Origin: Nemertoderma westbladi
Lineage: Eukaryota; Xenacoelomorpha; Nemertodermatida; Nemertodermatidae
DNA length: 64,000 nucleotides
Assembly (NCBI GenBank): GCA_032718475.1
Contig: JAUCBJ010006818.1
Location: forward strand, 1 to 64,000
Reading direction: 5' to 3'
A model generated the notes under the pieces. That model was given only the letters and a program-made list of their open reading frames with translations. It had not been told where the DNA came from and searched no databases. Of the stretch, positions 31,991 through 45,500 are shown piece after piece (the stretch's first letter is position 1; the number at the start of each line of letters is the position of its first letter). The translations under genes were made by a program, and so were the position numbers.

Positions 31991-32157
31991 GAACTGAGTT
32001 GAATTCCTTGGAGTTAGTCCAGGTCCAGTAACTACTAACCGAGTTGAATTCCTTGGAGTTAGTCCAGGTCCAGTAACTACTAACCGAGTTGAATTCCTTG
32101 ATGGAGTTAGTCCAGGTCCAGTAACTACTAACCGAGTTGAATTCCTTGGAGTTAGTC

Positions 32158-32890
32158 CAGGTTCAGTAACTACTAACCGTGTTGAATTCCTTGGAGTTAG
32201 TCCAGGTCCAGTAACTACTAACCGAGTTGAATTCCTTGGAGTTAGTCCAGGTCCAGTAACTACTAACCGAGTTGAATTCCTTGATGGAGTTAGTCCAGGT
32301 CCAGTAACTACTAACCGAGTGGAATTCCTTGGAGTTAGTCCAGGTTCAGTAACTACTAACCGTGTTGAATTCCTTGGAGTTAGTCCAGGTCCAGTAACTA
32401 CTAACCGAGTTGAATTCCTTGGAGTTAGTCCAGGTCCAGTAACTACTAACCGAGTTGAATTCCTTGATGGAGTTAGTCCAGGTCCAGTAACTACTAACCG
32501 AGTTGAATTCCTTGGAGTTAGTCCAGGTTCAGTAACTACTAACCGTGTTGAATTCCTTGGAGTTAGTCCAGGTCCAGTAACTACTAACCGAGTTGAATTC
32601 CTTGGAGTTAGTCCAGGTCCAGTAACTACTAACCGAGTTGAATTCCTTGATGGAGTTAGTCCAGGTCCAGTAACTACTAACCGAGTTGAATTCCTTGGAG
32701 TTAGTCCAGGTTCAGTAACTACTAACCGTGTTGAATTCCTTGGAGTTAGTCCAGGTCCAGTAACTACTAACCGAGTTGAATTCCTTGGAGTTAGTCCAGG
32801 TCCAGTAACTACTAACCGAGTTGAATTCCTTGATGGAGTTAGTCCAGGTCCAGTAACTACTAACCGAGTGGAATTCCTTGGAGTTAGTCC
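32158..32890. repeat. Satellite sub-block: 183-bp four-unit higher-order repeat
   Basis: The variant CAGGTTCAG occurs at 32158, 32341, 32524 and 32707, exactly 183 bp apart. This equals three 45-bp units and one 48-bp unit. Confidence 0.9.
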
Positions 32891-35800
32891 AGGTCCAGTA
32901 ACTACTAACCGAGTTGAATTCCTTGGAGTTAGTCCAGGTCCAGTAACTACTAACCGAGTTGAATTCCTTGGAGTTAGTCCAGGTCCAGTAACTACTAACC
33001 GAGTTGAATTCCTTGATGGAGTTAGTCCAGGTTCAGTAACTACTAACCGAGTTGAATTCCTTGGAGTTAGTCCAGGTCCAGTAACTACTAACCGAGTTGA
33101 ATTCCTTGATGGAGTTAGTCCAGGTCCAGTAACTACTAACCGAGTTGAATTCCTTGGAGTTAGTCCAGGTTCAGTAACTACTAACCGTGTTGAATTCCTT
33201 GGAGTTAGTCCAGGTCCAGTAACTACTAACCGAGTTGAATTCCTTGGAGTTAGTCCAGGTCCAGTAACTACTAACCGAGTTGAATTCCTTGATGGAGTTA
33301 GTCCAGGTCCAGTAACTACTAACCGAGTGGAATTCCTTGGAGTTAGTCCAGGTCCAGTAACTACTAACCGTGTTGAATTCCTTGGAGTTAGTCCAGGTCC
33401 AGTAACTACTAACCGAGTTGAATTCCTTGGAGTTAGTCCAGGTCCAGTAACTACTAACCGAGTTGAATTCCTTGATGGAGTTAGTCCAGGTTCAGTAACT
33501 ACTAACCGAGTTGAATTCCTTGGAGTTAGTCCAGGTCCAGTAACTACTAACCGTGTTGAATTCCTTGATGGAGTTAGTCCAGGTCCAGTAACTACTAACC
33601 GTGTTGAATTCCTTGGAGTTAGTCCAGGTCCAGTAACTACTAACCGAGTTGAATTCCTTGATGGAGTTAGTCCAGGTCCAGTAACTACTAACCGTGTTGA
33701 ATTCCTTGGAGTTAGTCCAGGTTCAGTAACTACTAACCGTGTTGAATTCCTTGGAGTTAGTCCAGGTCCAGTAACTACTAACCGTGTTGAATTCCTTGAT
33801 GGAGTTAGTCCAGGTCCAGTAACTACTAACCGTGTTGAATTCCTTGGAGTTAGTCCAGGCCCAGTAACTACTAACCGAGTTGAATTCCTTGATGGAGTTA
33901 GTCCAGGTTCAGTAACTACTAACCGAGTTGAATTCCTTGGAGTTAGTCCAGGTCCAGTAACTACTAACCGTGTTGAATTCCTTGGAGTTAGTCCAGGTCC
34001 AGTAACTACTAACCGTGTTGAATTCCTTGGAGTTAGTCCAGGTCCAGTAACTACTAACCGAGTTGAATTCCTTGGAGTTAGTCCAGGTCCAGTAACTACT
34101 AACCGTGTTGAATTCCTTGGAGTTAGTCCAGGTCCAGTAACTACTAACCGAGTTGAATTCCTAGGAGTTAGTCCAGGTCCAGTAACTACTAACCGAGTTG
34201 AATTCCTTCATGGAGTTAGTCCAGGCCCAGTAACTACTAACCGAGTTGAATTCCTTGATGGAGTTAGTCCAGGTCCAGTAACTACTAACCGAGTTGAATT
34301 CCTTGGAGTTAGTCCAGGTCCAGTAACTACTAACCGTGTTGAATACCTTGGTGGAGTTCGTCCAGGTCCAGTAACTACTAACCGAGTTGAATTCCTTGGA
34401 GTTAGTCCAGGTTCAGTAACTACTAACCGAGTTGAATTCCTTGGAGTTAGTCCAGGTCCAGTAACTACTAACCGTGTTGAATACCTTGGTGGAGTTAGTC
34501 CAGGTCCAGTAACTACTAACCGAGTTGAATACCTTGGTGGAGTTAGTCCAGGTCCAGTAACTACTAACCGAGTTGAATTCCTTGATGGAGTTAGTCCAGG
34601 TCCAGTAACTACTAACCGAGTTGAATTCCTTGATGGAGTTAGTCCAGGTCCAGTAACTACTAACCGAGTTGAATTCCTTGATGGAGTTAGTCCAGGTCCA
34701 GTAACTACTAACCGAGTTGAATTCCTTGATGGAGTTAGTCCAGGTCCAGTAACTACTAACCGAGTTGAATTCCTTGATGGAGTTAGTCCAGGTCCAGTAA
34801 CTACTAACCGAGTTGAATTCCTTGATGGAGTTAGTCCAGGTCCAGTAACTACTAACCGAGTTGAATTCCTTGATGGAGTTAGTCCAGGTCCAGTAACTAC
34901 TAACCGAGTTGAATTCCTTGGAGTTAGTCCAGGTCCAGTAACTACTAACCGAGTTGAATTCCTTGATGGAGTTAGTCCAGGTCCAGTAACTACTAACCGA
35001 GTTGAATTCCTTGATGGAGTTAGTCCAGGTCCAGTAACTACTAACCGAGTTGAATTCCTTGATGGAGTTAGTCCAGGTCCAGTAACTACTAACCGAGTTG
35101 AATTCCTTGGAGTTAGTCCAGGTCCAGTAACTACTAACCGAGTTGAATTCCTTGGAGTTAGTCCAGGTCCAGTAACTACTAACCGAGTTGAATTCCTTGA
35201 TGGAGTTAGTCCAGGTCCAGTAACTACTAACTGAGTTGAATTCCTTGGAGTTAGTCCAGGTCCTGTAACTACTAACCGAGTTGAATTCCTTGATGGAGTT
35301 AGTCCAGGTCCAGTAACTACTAACTGAGTTGAATTCCTTGGAGTTAGTCCAGGTCCAGTAACTACTAACCGTGTTGAATTCCTTGATGGAGTTAGTCCAG
35401 GTCCAGTAACTACTAACCGAGTTGAATTCCTTGGAGTTAGTCCAGGTCCAGTAACTACTAACCGAGTTGAATTCTTTGATGGAGTTAGTCCAGGTCCAGT
35501 AACTACTAACCGAGTTGAATTCCTTGGAGTTAGTCCAGGTCCAGTAACTACTAACCGAGTTGAATTCTTTGATGGAGTTAGTCCAGGTCCAGTAACTACT
35601 AACCGTGTTGAATTCCTTGATGGAGTTAGTCCAGGTCCAGTAACTACTAACCGAGTTGAATTCCTTGGAGTTAGTCCAGGTCCAGTAACTACTAACCGAG
35701 TTGAATTCCTTGATGGAGTTAGTCCAGGTCCAGTAACTACTAACCGAGTTGAATTCCTTGGAGTTAGTCCAGGTCCAGTAACTACTAACCGAGTTGAATT

Positions 35801-38800
35801 CTTTGATGGAGTTAGTCCAGGTCCAGTAACTACTAACCGTGTTGAATTCCTTGATGGAGTTAGTCCAGGTCCAGTAACTACTAACCGTGTTGAATTCCTT
35901 GGAGTTAGTCCAGGTCCAGTAACTACTAACCGTGTTGAATTCCTTGATGGAGTTAGTCCAGGTCCAGTAACTACTAACCGTGTTGAATTCCTTGATGGAG
36001 TTAGTCCAGGTCCAGTAACTACTAACCGTGTTGAATTCCTTGGAGTTAGTCCAGGTCCAGTAACTACTAACCGTGTTGAATTCCTTGATGGAGTTAGTCC
36101 AGGTCCAGTAACTACTAACCGAGTTGAATTCCTTGGAGTTAGTCCAGGTCCAGTAACTACTAACCGAGTTGAATTCCTTGATGGAGTTAGTCCAGGTCCA
36201 GTAACTACTAACCGAGTTGAATTCCTTGATGGAGTTAGTCCAGGTCCAGTAACTACTAACCGAGTTGAATTCCTTGATGGAGTTAGTCCAGGTCCAGTAA
36301 CTACTAACCGAGTTGAATTCCTTGATGGAGTTAGTCCAGGTCCAGTAACTACTAACCGAGTTGAATTCCTTGGAGTTAGTCCAGGTCCAGTAACTACTAA
36401 CCGAGTTGAATTCCTTGATGGAGTTAGTCCAGGTCCAGTAACTACTAACCGAGTTGAATTCCTTGGAGTTAGTCCAGGTCCAGTAACTACTAACCGTGTT
36501 GAATTCCTTGATGGAGTTAGTCCAGGTTCAGTAACTACTAACCGTGTTGAATTCCTTGATGGAGTTAGTCCAGGTCCAGCAACTACTAACCGAGTTGAAT
36601 TCCTTGGAGTTAGTCCAGGTCCAGTAACTACTAACCGTGTTGAATTCCTTGATGGAGTTAGTCCAGGTCCAGTAACTACTAACCGAGTTGAATTCCTTGA
36701 TGGAGTTAGTCCAGGTCCAGCAACTACTAACCGAGTTGAATTCCTTGGAGTTAGTCCAGGTCCAGTAACTACTAACCGAGTTGAATTCCTTGATGGAGTT
36801 AGTCCAGGTCCAGCAACTACTAACCGAGTTGAATTCCTTGGAGTTAGTCCAGGTCCAGTAACTACTAACCGAGTTGAATTCCTTGGAGTTAGTCCAGGTC
36901 CAGTAACTACTAACCGAGTTGAATTCCTTGGAGTTAGTCCAGGTCCAGTAACTACTAACCGAGTTGAATTCCTTGGAGTTAGTCCAGGTCCAGTAACTAC
37001 TAACCGAGTTGAATTCCTTGATGGAGTTAGTCCAGGTCCAGTAACTACTAACCGTGTTGAATACCTTGGTGGAGTTCGTCCAGGTCCAGTAACTACTAAC
37101 CGAGTTGAATTCCTTGGAGTTAGTCCAGGTCCAGTAACTACTAACCGTGTCGAATTCCTTGGAGTTAGTCCAGGTCCAGTAACTACTAACCGAGTTGAAT
37201 TCCTTGGAGTTAGTCCAGGTCCAGTAACTACTAACCGAGTTGAATACCTTGGAGTTAGTCCAGGTCCAGTAACTACTAACCGAGTTGAATTCCTTGGAGT
37301 TAGTCCAGGTCCAGTAACTACTAACCGAGTTGAATTCCTTGGAGTTAGTCCAGGTCCAGTAACTACTAACCGAGTTGAATTCCTTGGAGTTAGTCCAGGT
37401 CCAGTAACTACTAACCGTGTTGAATACCTTGGTGGAGTTAGTCCAGGTCCAGTAACTACTAACCGAGTTGAATTCCTTGGAGTTAGTCCAGGTCCAGTAA
37501 CTACTAACCGTGTTGAATACCTTGGTGGAGTTAGTCCAGGTCCAGTAACTACTAACCGAGTTGAATTCCTTGGAGTTAGTCCAGGTCCAGTAACTACTAA
37601 CCGAGTTGAATTCCTTGGAGTTAGTCCAGGTCCAGTAACTACTAACCGAGTTGAATTCCTTGGAGTTAGTCCAGGTCCAGTAACTACTAACCGTGTTGAA
37701 TACCTTGGTGGAGTTAGTCCAGGTCCAGTAACTACTAACCGAGTTGAATTCCTTGGAGTTAGTCCAGGTCCAGTAACTACTAACCGTGTTGAATACCTTG
37801 GTGGAGTTCGTCCAGGTCCAGTAACTACTAACCGAGTTGAATTCCTTGGAGTTAGTCCAGGTCCAGTAACTGCTAACCGTGTTGAATTACTTGACGGAGT
37901 TAGTCCAGGTCCAGTAACTACTAACCGAGTTGAATTCCTTGGAGTTAGTCCAGGTCCAGTAACTACTAACCGTGTTGAATACCTTGGTGGAGTTCGTCCA
38001 GGTCCAGTAACTACTAACCGAGTTGAATTCCTTGGAGTTAGTCCAGGTCCAGTAACTACTAACCGAGTTGAATTACTTGGAGATAGTCCAGGTCCAGTAA
38101 CTACTAACCGAGTTGAATTCCTTGATGGAGTTAGTCCAGGTCCAGTAACTACTAACCGTATTAAATTCATTGATGGCGTTAGTCCAGGTTTAGTAACTAC
38201 TGACGTGTTGAATTCCTTGGAGTTAGTCCAGGTCCAGTAACTACTAACCGAGTTGAATTCCTTGGAGTTAGTCCAGGTCCAGTAACTACTAACCGTGTTG
38301 AATACCTTGGTGGAGTTCGTCCAGGTCCAGTAACTACTAACCGAGTGGAATTCCTTGGAGTTAGTCCAGGTCCAGTAACTACTAACCGAGTTGAATTCCT
38401 TGATGGAGTTAGTCCAGGTCCAGTAACTACTAACCGAGTTGAATTCCTTGATGGAGTTAGTCCAGGTCCAGTAACTACTAACCGAGTTGAATTCCTTGGA
38501 GTTAGTCCAGGTCCAGTAACTACTAACCGAGTTGAATTCCTTGGAGTTAGTCCAGGTCCAGTAACTACTAACCGTGTTGAATTCCTTGATGGAGTTAGTC
38601 CAGGTCCAGTAACTACCAACCGTGTTGAATTCCTTGGAGTTAGTCCAGGTCCAGTAACTACTAACCGAGTTGAATTCCTTGATGGAGTTAGTCCAGGTCC
38701 AGTAACTACTAACCGAGTTGAATTCCTTGATGGAGTTAGTCCAGGTCCAGTAACTACTAACCGAGTTGAATTCCTTGGAGTTAGTCCAGGTCCAGTAACT

Positions 38801-39530
38801 ACTAACCGAGTTGAATTCCTTGGAGTTAGTCCAGGTCCAGTAACTACTAACCGAGTTGAATTCCTTGGAGTTAGTCCAGGTCCAGTAACTACTAACCGAG
38901 TTGAATTCCTTGATGGAGTTAGTCCAGGTCCAGTAACTACTAACCGAGTTGAATTCCTTGATGGAGTTAGTCCAGGTCCAGTAACTACTAACCGTGTTGA
39001 ATTCCTTGATGGAGTTAGTCCAGGTCCAGTAACTACTAACCGAGTTGAATTCCTTGGAGTTAGTCCAGGTCCAGTAACTACTAACCGTGTTGAATACCTT
39101 GGTGGAGTTCGTCCAGGTCCAGTAACTACTAACCGAGTTGAATTCCTTGGAGTTAGTCCAGGTCCAGTAACTACTAACCGAGTTGAATTCCTTGGAGTTA
39201 GTCCAGGTCCAGTAACTACTAACCGAGTTGAATTCCTTGGAGTTAGTCCAGGTCCAGTAACTACTAACCGAGTTGAATTCCTTGGAGTTAGTCCAGGTCC
39301 AGTAACTACTAACCGTGTTGAATTCCTTGATGGAGTTAGTCCAGGTCCAGTAACTACTAACCGAGTTGAATTCCTTGATGGAGTTAGTCCAGGTCCAGTA
39401 ACTACTAACCGTGTTGAATTCCTTGATGGAGTTAGTCCAGGTCCAGTAACTACTAACCGAGTTGAATTCCTTGATGGAGTTAGTCCAGGTCCAGTAACTA
39501 CTAACCGAGTTGAATTCCTTGGAGTTAGTC
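32891..39530. repeat. Satellite block 2: mixed 45/48-bp units
   Basis: Mostly CGAGTT/CGTGTT units of both lengths, with TACCTTGGTGGAG units from about 34342 on. It contains one strongly degenerate unit near 38155-38205 (CCGTATTAAATTCATTGATG, then GGTTTAGTAACTACTGACG) that breaks the frames. Confidence 0.85.
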
Positions 39531-42500
39531 CAGGTCCAGTAACTACTAACCGTGTTGAATTCCTTGATGGAGTTAGTCCAGGTCCAGTAACTACCAACCG
39601 TGTTGAATTCCTTGGAGTTAGTCCAGGTCCAGTAACTACTAACCGTGTTGAATTCCTTGATGGAGTTAGTCCAGGTCCAGTAACTACTAACCGAGTTGAA
39701 TTCCTTGATGGAGTTAGTCCAGGTCCAGTAACTACTAACCGAGTTGAATTCCTTGATGGAGTTAGTCCAGGTCCAGTAACTACTAACCGAGTTGAATTCC
39801 TTGGAGTTAGTCCAGGTCCAGTAACTACTAACCGAGTTGCATTCCCGATGGAGTTAGTCCAGGTCCAGTAACTACTAACCGAGTTGAATTCCTTGATGGA
39901 GTTAGTCCAGGTCCAGTAACTACTAACCGAGTTGAATTCCTTGATGGAGTTAGTCCAGGTCCAGTAACTACTAACCGAGTGGAATTCCTTGGAGTTAGTC
40001 CAGGTCCAGTAACTACTAACCGTGTTGAATTCCTTGATGGAGTTAGTCCAGGTCCAGTAACTACTAACCGAGTGGAATTCCTTGATGGAGTTAGTCCAGG
40101 TCCAGTAACTACTAACCGAGTAGAATTCCTTGGAGTTAGTCCAGGTCCAGTAACTACTAACCGTGTTGAATTCCTTGATGGAGTTAGTCCAGGTCCAGTA
40201 ACTACTAACCGTGTTGAATTCCTTGATGGAGTTAGTCCAGGTCCAGTAACTACTAACCGAGTTGAATTCCTTGGAGTTAGTCCAGGTCCAGTAACTACTA
40301 ACCGTGTTGAATTCCTTGGAGTTAGTCCAGGTCCAGTAACTACTAACCGAGTTGAATTCCTTGGAGTTAGTCCAGGTCCAGTAACTACTAACCGAGTTGA
40401 ATTCCTTGGAGTTAGTCCAGGTCCAGTAACTACTAACCGAGTTGAATTCCTTGATGGAGTTAGTCCAGGTCCAGTAACTACTAACCGAGTTGAATTCCTT
40501 GATGGAGTTAGTCCAGGTCCAGTAACTACTAACCGTGTTGAATTCCTTGATGGAGTTAGTCCAGGTCCAGTAACTACTAACCGTGTTGAATTCCTTGATG
40601 GAGTTAGTCCAGGTCCAGTAACTACTAACCGAGTTGAATTCCTTGGAGTTAGTCCAGGTCCAGTAACTACTAACCGAGTTGAATTCCTTGGAGTTAGTCC
40701 AGGTCCAGTAACTACTAACCGTGTTGAATACCTTGGTGGAGTTCGTCCACGTCCAGTAACTACTAACCGTGTTGAATTCTTTGGAGTTAGTCCAGGTCCA
40801 GTAACTACTAACCGAGTTGAATTCCTTGATGGAGTTAGTCCAGGTCCAGTAACTACTAACCGAGTTGAATTCCTTGATGGAGTTAGTCCAGGTCCAGTAA
40901 CTACTAACCGAGTAGAATTCCTTGGAGTTAGTCCAGGTCCAGTAACTACTAACCGTGTTGAATTCCTTGATGGAGTTAGTCCAGGTCCAGTAACTACTAA
41001 CCGTGTTGAATTCCTTGATGGAGTTAGTCCAGGTCCAGTAACTACTAACCGAGTTGAATTCCTTGGAGTTAGTCCAGGTCCAGTAACTACTAACCGTGTT
41101 GAATTCCTTGATGGAGTTAGTCCAGGTCCAGTAACTACTAACCGAGTTGAATTCCTTGGAGTTAGTCCAGGTCCAGTAACTACTAACCGTGTTGAATTCC
41201 TTGATGGAGTTAGTCCAGGTCCAGTAACTACTAACCGAGTTGAATTCCTTGGAGTTAGTCCAGGTCCAGTAACTACTAACCGTGTTGAATTCCTTGATGG
41301 AGTTAGTCCAGGTCCAGTAACTACTAACCGAGTTGAATTCCTTGGAGTTAGTCCAGGTCCAGTAACTACTAACCGAGTTGAATTCCTTGGAGTTAGTCCA
41401 GGTCCAGTAACTACTAACCGAGTTGAATTCCTTGATGGAGTTAGTCCAGGTCCAGTAACTACTAACCGAGTTGAATTCCTTGATGGAGTTAGTCCAGGTC
41501 CAGTAACTACTAACCGAGTTGAATTCCTTGGAGTTAGTCCAGGTCCAGTAACTACTAACCGAGTTGAATTCCTTGGAGTTAGTCCAGGTCCAGTAACTGC
41601 TAACCGTGTTGAATTCCTTGATGGAGTTAGTCCAGGTCCAGTAACTACTAACCGAGTTGAATTCCTTGGTGGAGTTCGTCCACGTCCAGTAACTACTAAC
41701 CGTGTTGAATTCCTTGATGGAGTTAGTCCAGGTCCAGTAACTACTAACCGAGTTGAATTCCTTGGAGTTAGTCCAGGTCCAGTAACTACTAACCGAGTTG
41801 AATTCCTTGATGGAGTTAGTCCAGGTTCAGTAACTACTAACCGAGTTGAATTACTTGGAGTTAGTCCAGGTCCAGTAACTACTAACCGTGTTGAATACCT
41901 TGGTGGAGTTCGTCCACGTCCAGTAACTACTAACCGTGTTGAATTCTTTGGAGTTAGTCCAGGTCCAGTAACTACTAACCGAGTTGAATTCCTTGGAGTT
42001 AGTCCAGGTCCAGTAACTACTAACCGAGTTGAATTCCTTGGAGTTAGTCCAGGTCCAGTAACTACTAACCGAGTTGAATTCCTTGGAGTTAGTCCAGGTC
42101 CAGTAACTACTAACCGAGTTGAATTCCTTGGAGTTAGTCCAGGTCCAGTAACTACTAACCGAGTTGAATTCCTTGGAGTTAGTCCAGGTCCAGTAACTAC
42201 TAACCGAGTTGAATTCCTTGGAGTTAGTCCAGGTCCAGTAACTACTAACCGAGTTGAATTCCTTGGAGTTAGTCCAGGTCCAGTAACTACTAACCGAGTT
42301 GAATTCCTTGGAGTTAGTCCAGGTCCAGTAACTACTAACCGAGTTGAATTCCTTGGAGTTAGTCCAGGTCCAGTAACTACTAACCGAGTTGAATTCCTTG
42401 GAGTTAGTCCAGGTCCAGTAACTACTAACCGAGTTGAATTACTTGGAGTTAGTCCAGGTCCAGTAACTACTAACCGAGTTGAATTACTTGGAGTTAGTCC

Positions 42501-45500
42501 AGGTCCAGTAACTACTAACCGAGTTGAATTCCTTGATGGAGTTAGTCCAGGTCCAGTAACTACTAACCGTGTTGAATACCTTGGTGGAGTTCGTCCACGT
42601 CCAGTAACTACTAACCGAGTTGAATTCCTTGGAGTTAGTCCAGGTCCAGTAACTACTAACCGAGTTGAATTCCTTGGAGTTAGTCCAGGTCCAGTAACTA
42701 CTAACCGAGTTGAATTCCTTGGAGTTAGTCCAGGTCTAGTAACTACTAACCGTGTTGAATACCTTGATGGAGTTAGTCCAGGTCCAGTAACTACTAACCG
42801 AGTTGAATTCCTTGATGGAGTTAGTCCAGGTCCAGTAACTACTAACCGTTTTGAATTCCTTGATGGAGTTAGTCCAGGTCCAGTAACTACTAACCGTGTT
42901 GAATTCCTTGATGGAGTTAGTCCAGGTCCAGTAACTACTAACCGTGTTGAATTCCTTGATGGAGTTAGTCCAGGTCCAGTAACTACTAACCGTGTTGAAT
43001 TCCTTGATGGAGTTAGTCCAGGTCCAGTAACTACTAACCGAGTTGAATTCCTTGATGGAGTTAGTCCAGGTCCAGTAACTACTAACCGAGTTGAATTCCT
43101 TGATGGAGTTAGTCCAGGTCCAGTAACTACTAACCGTGTTGAATTCCTTGATGGAGTTAGTCCAGGTCCAGTAACTACTAACCGAGTTGAATTCCTTGAT
43201 GGAGTTAGTCCAGGTCCAGTAACTACTAACCGAGTTGAATTCCTTGGAGTTAGTCCAGGTCCAGTAACTACTAACCGAGTTGAATTCCTTGGAGTTAGTC
43301 CAGGTCCAGTAACTACTAACCGAGTTGAATTCCTTGGAGTTAGTCCAGGTCCAGTAACTACTAACCGAGTTGAATTCCTCGGAGTTAGTCCAGGTCCAGT
43401 AACTACTAACCGAGTTGAATTCCTTGGTGGAGTTCGTCCACGTCCAGTAACTACTAACCGTGTTGAATTCCTTGATGGAGTTAGTCCAGGTCCAGTAACT
43501 ACTAACCGAGTTGAATTCCTTGGAGTTAGTCCAGGTCCAGTAACTACTAATCGAGTTGAATTCCTTGATGGAGTTAGTCCAGGTCCAGTAACTACTAACC
43601 GTGTTGAATTCCTTGATGGAGTTAGTCCAGGTCCAGTAACTACTAACCGAGTTGAATTCCTTGATGGAGTTAGTCCAGGTCCAGTAACTACTAACCGAGT
43701 TGAATTCCTTGGAGTTAGTCCAGGTCCAGTAACTACTAACCGAGTTGAATTCCTTGGAGTTAGTCCAGGTCCAGTAACTACTAACCGAGTTGAATTCCTT
43801 GATGGAGTTAGTCCAGGTCCAGTAACTACTAACCGTGTTGAATTCCTTGATGGAGTTAGTCCAGGTCCAGTAACTACTAACCGAGTTGAATTCCTTGATG
43901 GAGTTAGTCCAGGTCCAGTAACTACTAACCGAGTTGAATTCCTTGGAGTTAGTCCAGGTCCAGTAACTACTAACCGAGTTGAATTCCTTGGAGTTAGTCC
44001 AGGTCCAGTAACTACTAACCGAGTTGAATTCCTTGGTGGAGTTCGTCCACGTCCAGTAACTACTAACCGTGTTGAATTCCTTGATGGAGTTAGTCCAGGT
44101 CCAGTAACTACTAACCGAGTTGAATTCCTTGGAGTTAGTCCAGGTCCAGTAACTACTAATCGAGTTGAATTCCTTGATGGAGTTAGTCCAGGTCCAGTAA
44201 CTACTAACCGTGTTGAATTCCTTGATGGAGTTAGTCCAGGTCCAGTAACTACTAACCGTGTTGAATTCCTTGGAGTTAGTCCAGGTCCAGTAACTACTAA
44301 CCGTGTTGAATACCTTGGTGGAGTTCGTCCACGTCCAGTAACTACTAACCGTGTTGAATTCTTTGGAGTTAGTCCAGGTCCAGTAACTACTAACCGTGTT
44401 GAATTCCTTGATGGAGTTAGTCCAGGTCCAGTAACTACTAACCGAGTTGAATTCCTTGATGGAGTTAGTCCAGGTCCAGTAACTACTAACCGTGTTGAAT
44501 TCCTTGATGGAGTTAGTCCAGGTCCAGTAACTACTAACCGTGTTGAATACCTTGATGGAGTTAGTCCAGGTCCAGTAACTACTAACCGTGTTGAATTCTT
44601 TGGAGTTAGTCCAGGTCCAGTAACTACTAACCGTGTTGAATTCCTTGATGGAGTTAGTCCAGGTCCAGTAACTACTAACCGTGTTGAATTCCTTGATGGA
44701 GTTAGTCCAGGTCCAGTAACTACTAACCGTGTTGAATACCTTGGTGGAGTTCGTCCACGTCCAGTAACTACTAACCGTGTTGAATTCTTTGGAGTTAGTC
44801 CAGGTCCAGTAACTACTAACCGTGTTGAATTACTTGATGGAGTTAGTCCAGGTCCAGTAACTACTAATCGAGTTGAATTCCTTGATGGAGTTAGTCCAGG
44901 TCCAGTAACTACTAACCGAGTTGAATTCCTTGGAGTTAGTCCAGGTCCAGTAACTACTAACCGAGTTGAATTCCTTGGAGTTAGTCCAGGTTCAGTAACT
45001 ACTAACCGTGTTGAATTCCTTGATGGAGTTAGTCCAGGTCCAGTAACTACTAACCGAGTTGAATTCCTTGGAGTTAGTCCAGGTCCAGTAACTACTAACC
45101 GAGTTGAATTCCTTGGAGTTAGTCCAGGTCCAGTAACTACTAACCGAGTTGAATTCCTTGGAGTTAGTCCAGGTTCAGTAACTACTAACCGTGTTGAATT
45201 ACTTGATGGAGTTAGTCCAGGTCCAGTAACTACTAATCGAGTTGAATTCCTTGATGGAGTTAGTCCAGGTCCAGTAACTACTAACCGAGTTGAATTCCTT
45301 GGAGTTAGTCCAGGTCCAGTAACTACTAACCGAGTTGAATTCCTTGGAGTTAGTCCAGGTTCAGTAACTACTAACCGTGTTGAATTCCTTGATGGAGTTA
45401 GTCCAGGTCCAGTAACTACTAACCGTGTTGAATACCTTGGTGGAGTTCGTCCACGTCCAGTAACTACTAACCGTGTTGAATTCCTTGATGGAGTTAGTCC

